Part shown: one piece after another, positions 11,701-22,116 of the stretch
Layout: every line of letters begins with the position of its first letter
Numbering within the stretch: position 1 is the first letter of the stretch
DNA from: Stenocarpella maydis
Lineage: Eukaryota > Ascomycota > Sordariomycetes > Diaporthales > Diaporthaceae
Assembly (NCBI GenBank): GCA_002270565.1
Contig: NQMI01000175.1
Coordinates: 4,580-59,148, forward strand
Length of the DNA: 54,569 nucleotides
Direction: 5' to 3'
Program-made: the position numbers and the translations under genes
The notes under the pieces: generated by a model
The model's database searches: none
The model's input: the letters and a program-made list of their open reading frames with translations, nothing else
Told to the model about the DNA's origin: nothing

Positions 11701-13373
11701 TAGCAAACAACGGCAAAGGACCGACACGGATGCACTGGCTGCACCAGATCCCCGTGTCTTGTTGACAAACGCTCTCCTGGCCGGGTTGGGAGGCTGGGCC
11801 AGACTATTGGGAAACGGGCCCGCGGGTACGCCTGCGTATCCGGTTGCGCTTACGGCCCATGCCCCATCGCGGCCATTTCGCGGCTGAACAAAGGGCGGGG
11901 CTTGCTCTGCTTTTCTTCCAAAGCTTCTAGTGTAGAGCCAGGCGGGAGGGCGGAGGGGCCCTTCCAGCCTCTGGTCGGCGTCGTCCACGGTGATTGGGCC
12001 CAGCTCGTCAGGCGGCTTCGCGTGGCGCTGGGTCGGCGCTTATACTGGCTTCGCCTTTCCGGGCCAGAACATGCATGCACTATTGTTAGTTGCGGTAGGT
12101 TGTGCTGTGGCAAAATACCTACATACATAGTAGTACACTCACTAGTTTGCCATCTGCACTGCCGTGGGTCCAGGAACAAGAGGATATGTCACAACGCATG
12201 GCTCGTTATCCCTCTGCTACCCTGAACGGCCAAACTGATATTGTGAATATGCAGACCTTCCCAGTGCTGCCAATGCCCGCTCCCTTCCTTGTTCATCCGC
12301 ATTTTATCCGTGATCTGCATTGCACTTGACGACCTTCATCCTGGACCGTCTACAATTCGTCCCAAGTCGTTTCAGACCCGGCCGGAACCAAGCTCAATCA
12401 ATTGCCCTAGTGCCGTCCCACCACGGCACCATCAAGGGACACCAACACTGTCATCCAAGAACCAGTTACCATAGCGGTGGGCTCACCTTATGGAATTACC
12501 CATATATGAGATAGCCTGCAGCCTGCCTAGGAGATGGCATCCTGTATTGCATTGGCCCACTCCTGGTCTAGAGACACATGACGTATCCTCCAGCAGAAGA
12601 ATTACCAATATACCTATGTGCATAGTGCTAATCTTTCGGTATCACTTCCTGCAGTGAATAACGCCTTGGTCCGTTCCATATGATAATGCGAAACCCAGGA
12701 CGGGCTAACTCGCAAAGTTCTGGTCCGTCTTGTTCGGCATGGCCGCCACGAGCCGCCTCTGCCAATGCCGAGTCCCGACATATGTCGCGCCTAAGCGAGT
12801 TTCTTAGTATTCATGGAAGAGCATGCGATGAAACGAGGCCCGTCTCGACGGGAGGGGCGAGACTATCTGAGCTCCCTGTCCCGCGCCTCAGGCGGCCTAT
12901 GGTCTGATCGATACAGTATTGTGGGTGGAGAAATCGACACTGCCATGAGGGACGTCACATCTCATAGATGCTGTTACGCTTGGCAGAGCCGGCCGCATAT
13001 ATCAGACTTTGATAGACGTTATTCTCTCAATTGAGTTCCTCGTGACACCCAACGTGGCACAGAACGTTTTGAGACTGCATGTTTCAACCTGTTTGTTTCT
13101 CTAGTTGCTTTTGCGCTGTGGAGTTCGATTCGCATGCCCTGAAGAGACGCCACTCGGTGAACGGGCTGATTGGAGGTCGGATTTCCAAATCCAGATATGG
13201 CTCATGTATTTTCGACCACCCCGGTGGGCATGCATCGCTTTCGTGGAGGACTTGGCTGCATTCTGACAGGTTATGCTATCAAGATCGAAGATATGCTGGG
13301 TATGATGGGGTGACAACCAGCGCTCATAGTCTTCCGCGCCGGACCCAACGCCATAGCCAATGCCATAGAGGAC
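8732..13373. other. 4.6-kb gene-free stretch upstream of samB
   Basis: The longest non-transposon gap in the window. It has normal GC content and no RIP signature. Open frames of up to 267 codons occur (10607-11410 plus strand), but their composition is rich in Ser, Cys, His and Arg, with no domain and overlapping frames on the other strand, as expected by chance in GC-rich DNA. It holds the minisatellite at 9465-9560 and one TACCTAGGTA palindrome at 10151-10160. It may contain a long 5' UTR or promoter of samB, or a non-coding transcript. Confidence 0.5.
9465..9560 (+). repeat. 8-bp minisatellite (GGCTCTCT)n
   Basis: Eleven perfect tandem copies of GGCTCTCT (9465-9552) followed by one variant GGCTCTCA. 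Imperfect CTCTGG hexamer repeats precede it at about 9433-9457. It lies about 0.73 kb upstream of the samB start codon, so on the samB strand it is a purine-rich AGAGAGCC array. Confidence 0.95.
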
Positions 13374-14320
13374 CTAATCCTTGATCGGAGCCATCGTAGA
13401 CCCAAGCTGCCTATATAATCTATCAGCATAGGCCAGCCCGAACGGCCCCGGCTCCGACCTGCCGCCCTCACCCTCGACAATGTCCAAGATCTCCGCCAGC
13501 ACGATGACGTGATCCCTCACACTAACGAGGCCTCTCGCTGGCTCGTCGCCCAGGAGGCTACACCGCAGCGCAAAGAGCACGCCGGGGCCTCTGAGGAGCG
13601 GTGGTGTCGGTGCCGGCCCAGCGTCCCCCGGCGTCCCTGCCTCCGCGGCGACCTCACAGCCACACTCATCCCTCAGCCTCCCCGGCTCGAAGACGCCTAG
13701 GCCGCCGGCGTCGTCCGCGTTGCCCTTGCGGAAGCACTCGGCCACCCTGGCGCCGGCTACGTCCCCGCTGAGGACATGGATGTTGAACCGGCGGCTCCGG
13801 GACACCGCATCGAGGGTGCGGCTCGGCGTCGCGATATTGAAGGTGACCAGGGGCTTCGGGCGCAGTGACAGGGACGTGAAGGAGGACATGGTCATTCCCC
13901 TGGGCATGGGCGAGCCCTCAGGGGTGGTAGCGGCGGCAGAGGTGCATACCACGACCGAGTGCGCGAGCAGCCGCATCACGGAGCGCAGCTGCTCGGGGAG
14001 GGGCAGGCTGTCGAAAGCGGCGTCGTGGTGCGGGTGCGGGTGGGCCGACGGCGGCTGGTGGGGTGTGATGGCCCATGATTCTCTCCGGGCGCATGACTGA
14101 GAAAACAGTCGCCCCTGGGAGTCTGAGTTGTGAAAATCAGTACGAGTGAGCCAACTGACCCGGGCCTGGGGGGTTGTTAAATCGTACGTAGGCTACCAGC
14201 GAGCCCCCGGCGCAGAGGCCGTGACCACGGCGCCGCTTCAGGGCCGCATCTTGACGAAGACAGAACTGGTGGAGGGTCCGCGCATCTGCCCGATTGGCGC
14301 CAAATGCACGCTCTCCTCAT
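13374..14320 (-). CDS. flavin-reductase-like (FMN-binding split-barrel) protein, probably mitochondrial
   Basis: Exons 14320-14188 and 14122-13374 give 293 aa. The first exon encodes an Arg-rich, acid-poor N-terminus (MRRACIWRQSGRCADPPP...) and the join leads into GRLFSQSCARR, both like a mitochondrial presequence. The domain begins near residue 85 (LPLPEQLRSVMRLL), with the FMN-binding PRGMTMSSFTSLSL motif at about 117-130, PSRTLDAVSRSRRFNIHVL, and the C-terminal pair VLFALRCSLL / VRDHVIVLAEI ending LAYADRLYRQLG. The intron donor is GTACGA and the acceptor AACTCAG, with TACTGAT as branch site; the phases match. A donor 8 nt further upstream (GTAGCC) would also keep frame. The substrate is unknown; relatives reduce free flavin or serve as the reductase part of two-component monooxygenases. 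The gene is divergent from the bL31m gene and shares the GATA-site array. Confidence 0.82.
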
Positions 14321-14669
14321 TTCAGCCCATTCAGGTATGACTGAATGGTAGTCCCGTGCGTTCGCGGATTGGAAAAAGTGCAGTGAAGTCAGGAAGTCGT
14401 CGTTCCAGAAAGGTGGAAAACAAAAACAAAACAAAAAGCAGAGCCAATGACGCTGGGAGCTCAGTAGGAGAGCTGCGATAAGCACGCGATAAGCATGCGA
14501 TAAGCATGCGATAAGCCGTGGGTGGAAATTTACCAACCTTCACCACGACCAGGGCGCGAACACGGACAACAAGGACGACGACCCAACCAACCATAACTTC
14601 TGAAATCACCAATCTCAAGGGGCCTGCAGCACCACCTTCCCACCTCCAAGGGTTACACCTCCCTCCAAG
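14321..14669. promoter_or_regulatory. divergent promoter, flavin-reductase gene / MRPL36
   Basis: 349 bp between two start codons on opposite strands. It carries the four-copy GATAAG array at 14475-14518, about 150 bp from each start codon. The segment next to MRPL36 is rich in CAACC/ACCACC, typical of pyrimidine/AC-rich fungal 5' leaders. Confidence 0.7.
14475..14518 (+). promoter_or_regulatory. four tandem GATAAG sites at 11-bp spacing
   Basis: Four direct 11-bp units GCGATAAGC(A/C)(T/C/G) start at 14475, 14486, 14497 and 14508. Each contains GATAAG (14477, 14488, 14499, 14510), the core site bound by fungal GATA factors such as the AreA/NIT2, SreA and WC-type proteins. The period is close to one helical turn, so all sites face the same side of DNA. 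Function is inferred from motif and position only. Confidence 0.65.
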
Positions 14670-15230
14670 ATGGCCAAGCTCCCAGCGGCCCTCCTCTCGA
14701 GGAGCCTCCCATCATCCACATCCGCCCTCCTATCCAGCAGCACAACAAGACCAACAACAACAGCATCGAGGCTAGCAAGGCAGACAAGACAGCAACAAGT
14801 CCGACACGCCACCGAGGTCGTCCGGCCCAAGCGGCCCTACACCTTCACGCAGATCGTCCAGCTGAGCGACGGCTCGACCTACACGACGCGGTCCACGTCG
14901 CCCGCGCCCGTGCACAGGTCCACCAAGGACACGCGCAACCACCTCATGTGGCAGCCGTCCGAGTCGTCGCTCAAGAACGTCGAGCTCGACGAGGCGGGCA
15001 AGCTGGCGAGCTTCAGGGAGCGGTTCGGAACCGCGTACGACATCGCGGACGAGCCGGCTGCAGCGGCCGCCGACGGCGCCGACGGGAAGGAGGATGGTGG
15101 TGGCCAGGCCGAAGAGGGCGCGCTGGACAACCTCTCCGACCTTATGGCCACATACGTGAGGGATGAGCCGAACCTGAAGGGCGGTCAGGTCGCTTCAAAT
15201 CGGGTCGCAAAGAAGGGAAAGAAGAAATAG
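14670..15230 (+). CDS. MRPL36: mitochondrial large-subunit ribosomal protein bL31m
   Basis: Intronless gene of 186 aa. Residues 1-45 are Ser/Arg/Thr-rich, without acidic residues, ending near RQQQVRHATE, a likely mitochondrial targeting peptide. The conserved core is PKRPYTFTQIVQLSDGSTYT, then STKDTRNHLMWQPSE and VELDEAGKLASFRERFG, the hallmark of fungal Mrpl36 (bacterial L31 relative). The C-terminus adds an Ala/Gly/Glu-rich linker and a short basic tail ending KKGKKK. It acts in the 54S subunit of the mitoribosome. It is divergent from a gene whose product also looks mitochondrial, so shared regulation is plausible but unproven. Confidence 0.92.
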   Translation: MAKLPAALLSRSLPSSTSALLSSSTTRPTTTASRLARQTRQQQVRHATEVVRPKRPYTFTQIVQLSDGSTYTTRSTSPAPVHRSTKDTRNHLMWQPSESSLKNVELDEAGKLASFRERFGTAYDIADEPAAAAADGADGKEDGGGQAEEGALDNLSDLMATYVRDEPNLKGGQVASNRVAKKGKKK

Positions 15231-15646
15231 AGAGGTGGTGTCTTGCGAGCGGGCTTGGTTGTGGACACAGACGATCGGGGTGCTCGCTTCGATCAGACAG
15301 GGGTCTTGTGCTAGGCCTACAGTATAAAGGCAACTTTCAGGGGCATGTGGCAGCTGTCATGCCGATTTTGTAGCTAGGAATGATGGAGAGACGACGAGCC
15401 GCAGTGTTTATGTACATTACTTCTAGGGGATAACATTACCTATACACCTGGTGGACCACAGCGCGACCTCTGCCCGCGAGGAATTCTATCTTGCACCACA
15501 TGCAATTTTCGAAATTCGTCAACACGGCAAGGCAGAGTAACAGCGTCTTAGTTACGATGCCAAGTAAAGCTCATCCCCGCAAAGCCATGCCGGCTGAGCC
15601 CATGGTCGCTATAGCTATGATAGCGCCTCATTGAATTCTGAACCTT
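15231..15646. other. convergent 3' region MRPL36 / VPS5
   Basis: 416 bp between two stop codons; only 3' UTR sequence is expected and no other feature is visible. Confidence 0.5.
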
Positions 15647-17633
15647 CTAGTCAGAGTCCTCGTCGATACGGGCACGGGCTCGGTCGACCGCGGTATCTCC
15701 CGCCGGCCTGTTGCCGCCCGCTGGTTGGAACACGGGCGGCTTGTAGAAGACCGTCTCGTCGTCCGCCGAGTCCAGCTGCAGGAGGAATGTCTCCCACTTC
15801 TCGATGAGCTACAAGAAGAGTCAGCGATGCGCCTTGACGTTCTGAGCGACAGTGAGTAGATGCTTACCTCCTTCTGTGCCTCAACAGAGCTCTCCAAGAA
15901 CGTCTCCACGCCGCTCTTGAAGTCTTCCACCTTCTCCCGCTCGAAGCGGTCCAGCTCTTGTCTCAACAGCCGTCCCATATCCTCGAAAAGCAGATGCGCC
16001 TGGTGAACCTTCCTCTCCGAGTCTGCTACCTCGGCGCTGACCTGGTTCAGCCGGTCCTGCTGAGACTTTCCCTGTCTCAGGAGCTTGTCCTGGTTGGCCT
16101 TGCGCTTCTGCATCTCTGACTCCGCAGCATGCCAAGCATAGAAGGCCTTCTGACGTTGTCCGAAAGCTTGCTTCACGCTCCCAATGAGTCGGATATACTC
16201 TTCGATGGTGATTCCAAAAGTGAGGACATCCTGTTGTGCCTGCCGGTCATATACGTCACGAATGGTGATCTGGAGGTCCGACAGGGCCTCCAAGGGGCCG
16301 GACAGGGTCGGGGAGAGCTCGACCGTTGACAGCGCATGCAGCGAGGCCGAGAAGTCGCCGGCTGCCTCCGCCATCGATTTGCGCTGAGCAACCATCGTAT
16401 CCATTGCCTTGAGCAGGCCTTTCAGTTGGGTCTCAAGAGCGTCAAGGTAGACTCGACGGTCATGGAACCACTATCAAGTGTCAGCCCTGGCCTTGCAAAG
16501 CCAAGATAGGGTGAGTGCGAAAAGAATTGGCAGGAAGGCTTACGTCGTCTTGCTCCACGAACTTGCTACTCGAGCCGCCCAGGCCTAGCGAGCTGAACAT
16601 GCCCTTGCTCTCGCCAAGATTTGGCTCCCTCCTCTCCTTGTGCTTGACATCCACGTTAAAGGATTCGCTCTCCAGGAACAGTTTGAGGTCCGCATCATGT
16701 TGCAGCGTGGCGTGTGCAGCAGTCTTGTTGAGCATCTTCTCGAGGGCCGCCCGCCTGGCCTCGACAAAGTTGGTTTCGAAACGGCCGACGGCCTGCTTCT
16801 CTGGCGGAGGCGGCACGACTATCCCCGGGTTGTTCGCATGAAGGGTGTTGTAGAGCCATAGGAAATCCCGATATCTCCTCTTGACCTCGAACTCGGATTG
16901 TTTGTATGCCTTTGATGTAGTCTAGGCCAGCAAGTAGCCATTAGCACCGGCCGTTGTCATGCGCTAGCCATTGACACATCGTAAGATGAGTGCTAAGACA
17001 TACCTTGGTCCGCACGGCATACACAATATGACTGCTAGTCAGATCGCCAACCTTGTGCGGGTCGCCCACCGTGATCGAAAAGGACGGCTTAGCCGCCTGC
17101 TCGACGCTGACGCTCGGTGGGCCACCCCCTCTCCCTTGTACGGGCGTGGCAACCTGCACCGGCGGCGGCGCTCTCCCTCCTGAGCTTCCCAACCTCTCGG
17201 CCCCGTCATCCTCGTCATCGACCCGGTGAGGGTCAGCCACACCCCTCCTCTGCTGGTGCTGCTGCTGGTGCTGCTGGCCCGGGGACATCATCGTGCGCAC
17301 CGGTAGCGTCGACGACATGGCGGCCGGGGTGGGTGGCTCTTTCTGAGGAGGCATGGGTGGCTCGCCCTCGGCGCCAGGTTCCGCCGGCCCCGCGGCACCA
17401 AGAGGCCCAAGGGGATCATCTTCAACGGCTTGCAGCTTGGTCGGTTGCGCGACAAGGCGGCGGGGCGTCAGGCGGGAAGGGCGGGGTGCGGTGGTGGCCG
17501 CGGCCGAGGGAACGGCTTCTGAAGCTGGCCTGGGGTTCTCGCCGTCGCCGGTTGCCTGAGATTCGGAGGTCGATGAGGGAGGTGGTGGTTGGGCAGGGGC
17601 GTCAGCCCAGGGCGATTCTCCCAGGGGGTCCAT
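15647..17633 (-). CDS. VPS5: retromer sorting nexin Vps5 (SNX1-like)
   Basis: Exons 17633-17004, 16921-16544, 16470-15868 and 15808-15647 give 590 aa. Residues 1-180 are a disordered Pro/Ala/Gln-rich leader beginning MDPLGESPWAD. The PX domain runs about 182-310 (FSITVGDPHKVGD, then YKQSEFEVKRRYRDFLWLY and the loop PGIVVPPPPEKQA) and should bind PtdIns3P on endosomes. The BAR domain is about 345-575 (coiled-coil helices with WFHDRRVYLDALETQLKG, KQAFGQRQKAFYAWHAAE). With Vps17 it forms the membrane-bending half of retromer, which returns Vps10-type receptors from endosome to Golgi. Introns are GTATGT, GTAAGC and GTAAGC types and all lie between codons (phase 0). The first exon begins at the only ATG that gives the expected DPLG start. 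Confidence 0.94.
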
Positions 17634-18476
17634 ATCGTGTGCTGTCTCCTGAGCCTATGCTGGTCGAATTGGGTTGTCACTGCGCGCGCAGATAGCCTCT
17701 TCTTGCGTAGGATGGAGTCGCGCAGCTTGGGGCCCTTATTGGGTACCTAGGTAGGGATGGTAATCTACACTACAACAACGCTGTGCTGAGCTTGGGCCCC
17801 CTGACGTACCTGCCTGCCTAAGAGGTACCTCCGCGGATGTTTACCGTACATAGGTACCTAGGTACCTAGGGGCAGGGCTTTCTCTATCAGGTCAAGATCA
17901 CGAAGCACACCTATCATGCCTCGGCCATCACGATCAAAAGCATAAGGGGCTTTCAGATCAACACTATGAAGATGCCATATCCGATTTGTCTTCGAATAGG
18001 TGCGTTTGGGAGGGACCCGGTATGCTGTAAGCGATGTGGGTGACTATCTAGGTATGGTGTATCATCTATAGCCCTGCAGGGTGTTTTGATGTCCTCACTA
18101 CTTCCTCATTCTCGACCTTGAACTCTGTTGAAGACCGCAGAAGATGTAATAGCTTGAGGATTCTCATGGACAATGGGCCTTGACTTCGATGCACTATTAT
18201 GCGGTCCATGACTCCTGGACGGCTAGACTAATTGTACTGCAGTACTCAGACCTGCCATCAAACCCCAGCTCTACGGCTCCTTGTGTAGAGCATCGCGACA
18301 TTCATGGTTCCCCAACGCCATAAACCATGGGTATTTTCCCTTTTCAGAACGACTTCAATATCAAGGTCGAAGGTATAGTAAATTGACCTTCTGGTCCGAC
18401 TTGTCCGAATTGGCCTCTGGTAAAGGCTAGCGAATAAATGAGCCGGGAATGTCGGATAGCTTGGCTCACGTCGCCC
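17634..18476. other. intergenic: VPS5 promoter and TAF5 3' end
   Basis: 843 bp. Two exact TACCTAGGTA palindromes lie here (17744-17753 and 17855-17864), the second inside a longer run of overlapping GGTACCTA units at 17851-17870. No gene seen. Confidence 0.6.
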
Positions 18477-21418
18477 TCAGCGCTCAGGCTCGTACACTCC
18501 AGCAGCAGTGACCAGGTTCATGCGTGTGAAGCGGACTTTCTTGAGGGCTGTCTTCTTGGTGGGGAAAGCGCTGATTTGATCGGCCGAGATCTGCACCTCC
18601 TTTCCCTTCTTCTTGCCGCAGCCAGTGCCCGAAACACCAGAGCTGCCAGGTGCGTTGACGCCGGCGCCGGAAGAAGATGTTGATGCAGCAGGTGGCTGTT
18701 GAGGCTGCCCACCGACCGTGATACTTCGGTCACTCGATCCCATAGAGTCCGCCGTACTGGCGTTGTTCTCATGCTGCACAGATTGGCCCGTTGCGCCACC
18801 AACAGGCTTGCTGCCATCTGCAGGAAGGTCCACATCCCAAACCCGAACAGTGTTGTCCACCCCACCAGAGACCAGGACCTTGGACTCGACACTGAAGCTG
18901 AGGGAAGTAATGCCACCTTTGCCATGGCCCTTGCTCTTCTTGATGCAGACACCCTTCTCGAGGTCCCACCACAGGATATTGCCGTCAATGTCGGCACTTG
19001 CAATGATCTTGCCGTTGGGAGCGCATTCGATTGTGTTGATAAAATAATGGTGCCCAACCATGGTTCGAACACAGTCTCCGGTAATGACAGACCACATGCG
19101 AATCGATTTGTCGGTCTCATCCGATGCCGAGAAGACGTATGTGCCGTTGGGGTGCCACGCGACGGCGGAAATGCTGGTATCGTGGCCAACACACGTTCTA
19201 ACTGGCGTCGCGTGGTCCTGCATCCAGATTCTAACAGTCTTGTCCCAACCACCGCTGGCGAAGTAATGACCATGCGGGCCCCACTGCACGTTAAATACGG
19301 GACCGTCGTGAGACTTGTAGATACAGAGACAAGACCAGGTATCGAGGGACCACAGCCGGATGTGACCATCGGCTGAGCATGAAAGCAGGAGCCGCGGAGC
19401 CTTCGGGGTGTCCCTACCATCATTCGACGCGGACACAGCATCAGAGAACGAAAGCCCATAGACTGGAGCCGAGTGTCCAATTAGCATACGGTTGTTGGTC
19501 GTCGATTGCGTGCCGTTTTCCAGGGCGGATTTCAGGTGGCTCCCGTCCATGCTCCATACGCGAATGTACGAGTCCATGGTGCCGACGGCAACCAGCTCTT
19601 GGTCGTTGGAGAACTCGATGCAGTTATAGCTATAGGCCAAGAGTTAACTAGTGCCTCTTCTGGCCATGGGTGTGATTCACTTGCCTCCCGAGGGTGTTGT
19701 GGAATGTGTACATGCACACAGACACAGCTGCGCCAACGCCACCAGTTCTGCCCTCTATACGGAAGCGGTCTCGGTGCTCCCTGATCTTATCAATCTCACT
19801 CCAGACATCTCTGGCGCGGGAAGCTGGTAGTGGGAGATCCGCCCGAGCGGGCCCATCCATGCTCTCTTCACGCTTAATCTTGTTGTCAAACTCCTCGAGG
19901 AGCGTGGATCTACCGTCGGGCGGGGGATGGCGGCGATCTTCCTCTTCGAGCTCGGCCCGGACCTCCTCCTGCAGTTCTGCCTCCATTGGTAGAGGGCCGA
20001 GCTTCAGAGGCACGTCAGGGGCCATGTTGGACCTGACACCAGTGAAGACTCCCGGAATGCCCTCCACCACGTCGGCCTCGTCCACACGGACACTTGGTTG
20101 GTTGTTGAATATTGCGAAGAAACTCTTGGGATTGGCAAGACCGCGGTCGACAGTCTTGAGTGTGCAATACCGCCCGATAAGGTCCATAACAGTCTTGCCG
20201 CCGTTGTCCCACTCCTTGTCTAGATGGCCCAAGACGAGATCGGCAACCCTGTCAGTGACTGGGATTTGATACTTGGAGGTCTTGTAGAGCCGTGTGGTTT
20301 CGTTCTCATTGACGTGGGCAGGTAGGCTGATGGTCGACAGCAACTTGAGGTCGTCACTGTGGACCGTTTTGAAGTCATCAGAGAAATCCCCCATGAACTT
20401 CCTTGCCTCTGTCGGGTAACTGTTCTCCACGAGCTCAAGGTAGCAGTGAATAAATATCGGCCACAGGAACTTGTTCAGCTCGAACTACCAGCCAACATGG
20501 TTAGCCACGTTTTGCGTGCCAGGTTTGTTGGAGTCAATTACCTTGAAGTAGTCGAGGTTGCTCTCGACAAATCTCCTCAGCAAGCTGAATGCTTTAGCGT
20601 ACTTCTTTGATCCCATCTCATCGGTTGACTTGTGCTGTGGGCGGCCGTCAGGTCCCAGATTGGCTGACTCTTTCCTGAATATCTCTTCAGTCCTCAGGAA
20701 ACCCCTCTTGAGCAGGTAGTCTGTGACCTAATCAAAGGATCCCATAGTTAGCATTGGCGAGAGTGTGGCCCGGAACTAAAATTAGATGTGCAGATGTGAT
20801 TTGATCGGTGCCACTTGGACAGTGTCCTGAGAAAACCCCGGGGCGTAAGTCGAAAGCTTCCAGAGTAAAAAGGAATGACCGCGCTAGGTAAATGGGAAAG
20901 AAGCACCGCCCTTCGAACATAGTGACTGGCTTGGCGCTACCAAGGCCAAATGATTGTAACGGAAGCAAAGTCACAAAAAGTGGTGACAACGGCCCAGGGG
21001 GACTGCAGGTGTCGCCTCAAATGGTCCCATTGGCATCAACCCCACCTGAAGCATCCTTTCTCGTTGCCAGATTGAAGTCCACCTCGCCTGGCCAAAGATG
21101 CCAAAACCCACAATCAAATTTCCCATATCCATTGCGTAGCCTTTATCTACGGTCCATTTAACACCATGCACGATCTGTGTATTCACCACGCACGGTTGAA
21201 GATGACTGGACTTGTAGCAGCATGAGTCACATTATGGAATCCGATGGACTTACAATCTGATTGAGGTTCTGGGTGGACTGGGGAGGGGGAGCAGCGGATG
21301 CTGTTGAGCCCCCCTGGCCAGCAGCAGATCCTGTTCCTCCGCCGTGATGAGGCTGGCCTCCATATCCTCCCCCGGTTTGCCCAGCACCACCGGCACCGGG
21401 AGCACCTGGTGCAGACAT
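18477..21418 (-). CDS. TAF5: TFIID/SAGA subunit TAF5 (WD40)
   Basis: Exons 21418-21254, 20727-20542, 20484-19685 and 19629-18477 give 767 aa. Gly/Ala-rich start ([11 protein letters not shown]), then a LisH-type helix pair in exon 2 ([20 protein letters not shown], 56-75). The TAF5 NTD2 domain spans about 100-240 ([38 protein letters not shown]). A WD40 propeller from about 384 to 660 follows ([20 protein letters not shown], then [43 protein letters not shown]). The tail ends [17 protein letters not shown]. It scaffolds TFIID and SAGA in RNA polymerase II transcription. Intron 1 is long (526 nt, no exon inside). Intron 3 uses a GC donor (AG|GCAAGT): only this join (GG-S-YNCIEF) keeps the frame and the family sequence. 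Divergent from the acyl-CoA dehydrogenase. Confidence 0.94.
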
Positions 21419-22116
21419 GATGTGGTGAGAACTCAGCCAAATCCTACCCCTGGTGCCTTTTGACGTGCCACTCCAAACTTGAATATGTTTGTGTCGAACT
21501 GGAGCCTCGACTGCCCTGGCAGAGATGCCGGGGAATGAGCTCCTTTGCTGGGATCAACACTGGTCGCTAGCGTGAAACCCCTCCAAAAGGCTTTGAGCAA
21601 GGCACAAGACACCAGCGGTTTTACAGGCCCAGAGCTGTTGATATGAAGACAGCATGAAATGGTGTTGGAGATGAGATGGGGTGATGGAAGTGGTGATAGT
21701 GGGCATGTAGATGCACGTTGAGGCTCTGCAGCACCGAAGCCCAATGCTCGTGTTGTGTGCCTCAGGCCAATGAGAGCAGTCTCTTCTGTGGGCTCAACAC
21801 TAGGCCCAGAGTCCTGGTTCCGGACGGCTGATCCCTGTTCAACGCCACAGGGAGGCCCCGCCAGCCGCCAGACCCCAGGCCATGCCGTTGGCTCTTCCCC
21901 GCTGTCGGCCACAGAGAACCTCTGGACGTTGAGCCTCGGTCCAGATCTGGGGAGGGCAGGGGGCCTCGGGAGGTCGAGTACCCAAAACATCGGGCGTGGG
22001 CCGACTTGTTCAATCTTCTCCTCCGCTTCTCTGATCCTCAATCCCAAATCCCCTGATTTACATTGGATCATAAATAAACCTTCGTCCAAGGTCTGCCGCA
22101 TTATCATCAGATCACC
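21419..22116. promoter_or_regulatory. divergent promoter TAF5 / acyl-CoA dehydrogenase
   Basis: 698 bp between opposite start codons. One 224-codon open frame on the minus strand overlaps it, but it has no domain and I take it as chance. No defined motif is recognised. Confidence 0.5.

Noticed and set aside
13119..13133. GAGTTCGATTCGC resembling a tRNA B box
   Set aside because: No A box or cloverleaf could be built from the surrounding 90 bp.
21433..22107. 224-codon minus-strand frame between TAF5 and the acyl-CoA dehydrogenase
   Set aside because: No domain, Pro/Arg/Gly-rich, and it lies across a divergent promoter.
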